DNA of 64,000 bases from Aquila chrysaetos chrysaetos (Eukaryota > Chordata > Aves > Accipitriformes > Accipitridae). Position 1 is the stretch's first letter. Each line of letters begins with the position of its first letter. The translations under genes and the position numbers were made by a program. Shown piece by piece: positions 63,129 to 64,000 of this stretch. A model generated the notes under the pieces. The model had not been told where the DNA came from, did no database searches, and saw nothing but the letters and a program-made list of their open reading frames with translations. The stretch lies in assembly GCF_900496995.4 (NCBI RefSeq), contig NC_044004.1, positions 77,383,538 through 77,447,537 of the forward strand. The letters are read 5' to 3'.

Positions 63129-64000
63129 TAGCGATTCTCCCCCCACACACCGCTTTCATTAAATGAAAATTACCGTGTGCTAGATAACATTAAACTATCA
63201 GTGAGAAGGAACAGCGGGAAGCATTTCCTTCATCTGGCTGGATACCGTGCACTTTTCTTAGGTTTTAAAAATTCCGTTTCAAACTGCTTCCCTCAAAATG
63301 CATAAGCGTCCCTTCGCACAGCTCAAGGGATGAAAAGTTCCTGCATATTCCAGGAATACAGTTACTTGTCGGCACATACATGAATTTTGGAAACACAACT
63401 GATTTCATCTATTTCCAAAGACTAAGTTCACGCTGTATTATAACAGATCATTTCAGTAGGTCAGAGAGAACAAGAACTCAGGATCTAGAAGAAAGGTCCC
63501 TAACAGGGGCTCTCTGAATCTGCTGTTGTTTTCTGCTGCAGCCTTGTTTTTCAGAGCTCTGCCAGCACCAGCAGCTTCCGCTCACAGAAGGGTCAGCAAT
63601 TTTTTTAATCTTTTTGCCATTCTTACAAAGCACATGGTTCCCACCCTGTAGCCCACATTCTGCCTTTGTTCATTGTCATTAAAGCTTCATTGACAACAAG
63701 CAGACTGAAAGGGGTGTAAATGAATGTAGACACTGCCCCCCTCTTTTGTTGCCTGAAATCCAGCCAAAATCACTGCGTTTCATACATCCTGAATAAAATC
63801 ATAAATCCTTCCCCATGGGGAGCAGGGTGTTCCCCTTGAAAGTTGGCCTGTGGTTGCAAACCACTTAAGAAACATAGGCCAGGTTTCTAAGGCTCACACT
63901 AAACCTGAGACTGAGGCACGTCTTAAGTTTTTTGTAGTACATAACTTTTGTTTCCTTTTCTCTGAAAACAATATTTTGCATATTTTTAAAATAATATTCC
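63129..64000. other. Non-coding sequence right of the CpG-rich cluster
   Basis: Composition falls back to the AT-rich background. I saw no splice donor that clearly pairs with the 62740-63100 cluster, and no repeat. Confidence 0.5.

Noticed and set aside
1-64000. CRISPR array, integron, prophage, operon or other prokaryotic system
   Set aside because: No regularly spaced repeats, no tightly packed frames, no ribosome-binding pattern; composition and CR1 indicate a vertebrate nuclear genome.
1-64000. Endogenous retrovirus with gag/pol/env or paired LTRs
   Set aside because: No retroviral protein motif or matched TG...CA long repeats were seen; the only reverse transcriptase sequence is of the CR1 LINE type.

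Overview
The window reads as non-coding nuclear DNA from a vertebrate, most likely a bird. The main evidence is a decayed CR1 retrotransposon at about 39240-41035 on the + strand, the main interspersed repeat of birds and other sauropsids. The rest has very few recognisable repeats, is AT-rich and CpG-poor, and has no operon-like packing, ribosome-binding sites or long coding frames. Turtles and crocodilians also carry CR1, so the bird call rests on low repeat density and is an inference. I cannot name the species, chromosome or flanking genes.

I could not support any host protein-coding gene, tRNA, rRNA or snRNA. The longest open frames (195, 193, 138 and 126 codons) have no family signature I recognise and lie in GC-rich blocks where stop codons are rare. 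The window is best read as intergenic DNA or part of a very large intron.

Layout. 1-20 kb: AT-rich unique sequence with homopolymer tracts, a near-perfect palindrome at 10015-10037, a homeodomain-type AT-rich motif cluster at 11784-11960, an AP-1 palindrome at 14344-14360 and a T9G14 tract at 15527-15549. 20-30 kb: a 26-nt poly(A), a perfect 16-bp stem hairpin at 21256-21297, a small triplicated repeat at 25556-25607 and a long pyrimidine tract at 27427-27469. 30-39 kb: nothing firm. 39.2-41.0 kb: the CR1 remnant, with pieces of the ORF1 esterase, ORF2 endonuclease, ORF2 reverse transcriptase and 3' UTR still identifiable but with internal deletions, frameshifts and lost catalytic residues. 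41-53 kb: a GC-rich block of unknown origin (44640-45130), a 42-nt poly(A), and a G14 tract followed by a low-complexity repeat. 53.9-55.2 kb: two probable MIR/CORE-SINE-like fossils in opposite orientations. 58.4-63.1 kb: two CpG-rich clusters, the best candidates here for a promoter or first exon.

No genes act together here. The useful content is the transposon fossil, the candidate regulatory patches and several structured or low-complexity DNA motifs. I found no convincing undescribed biological system.
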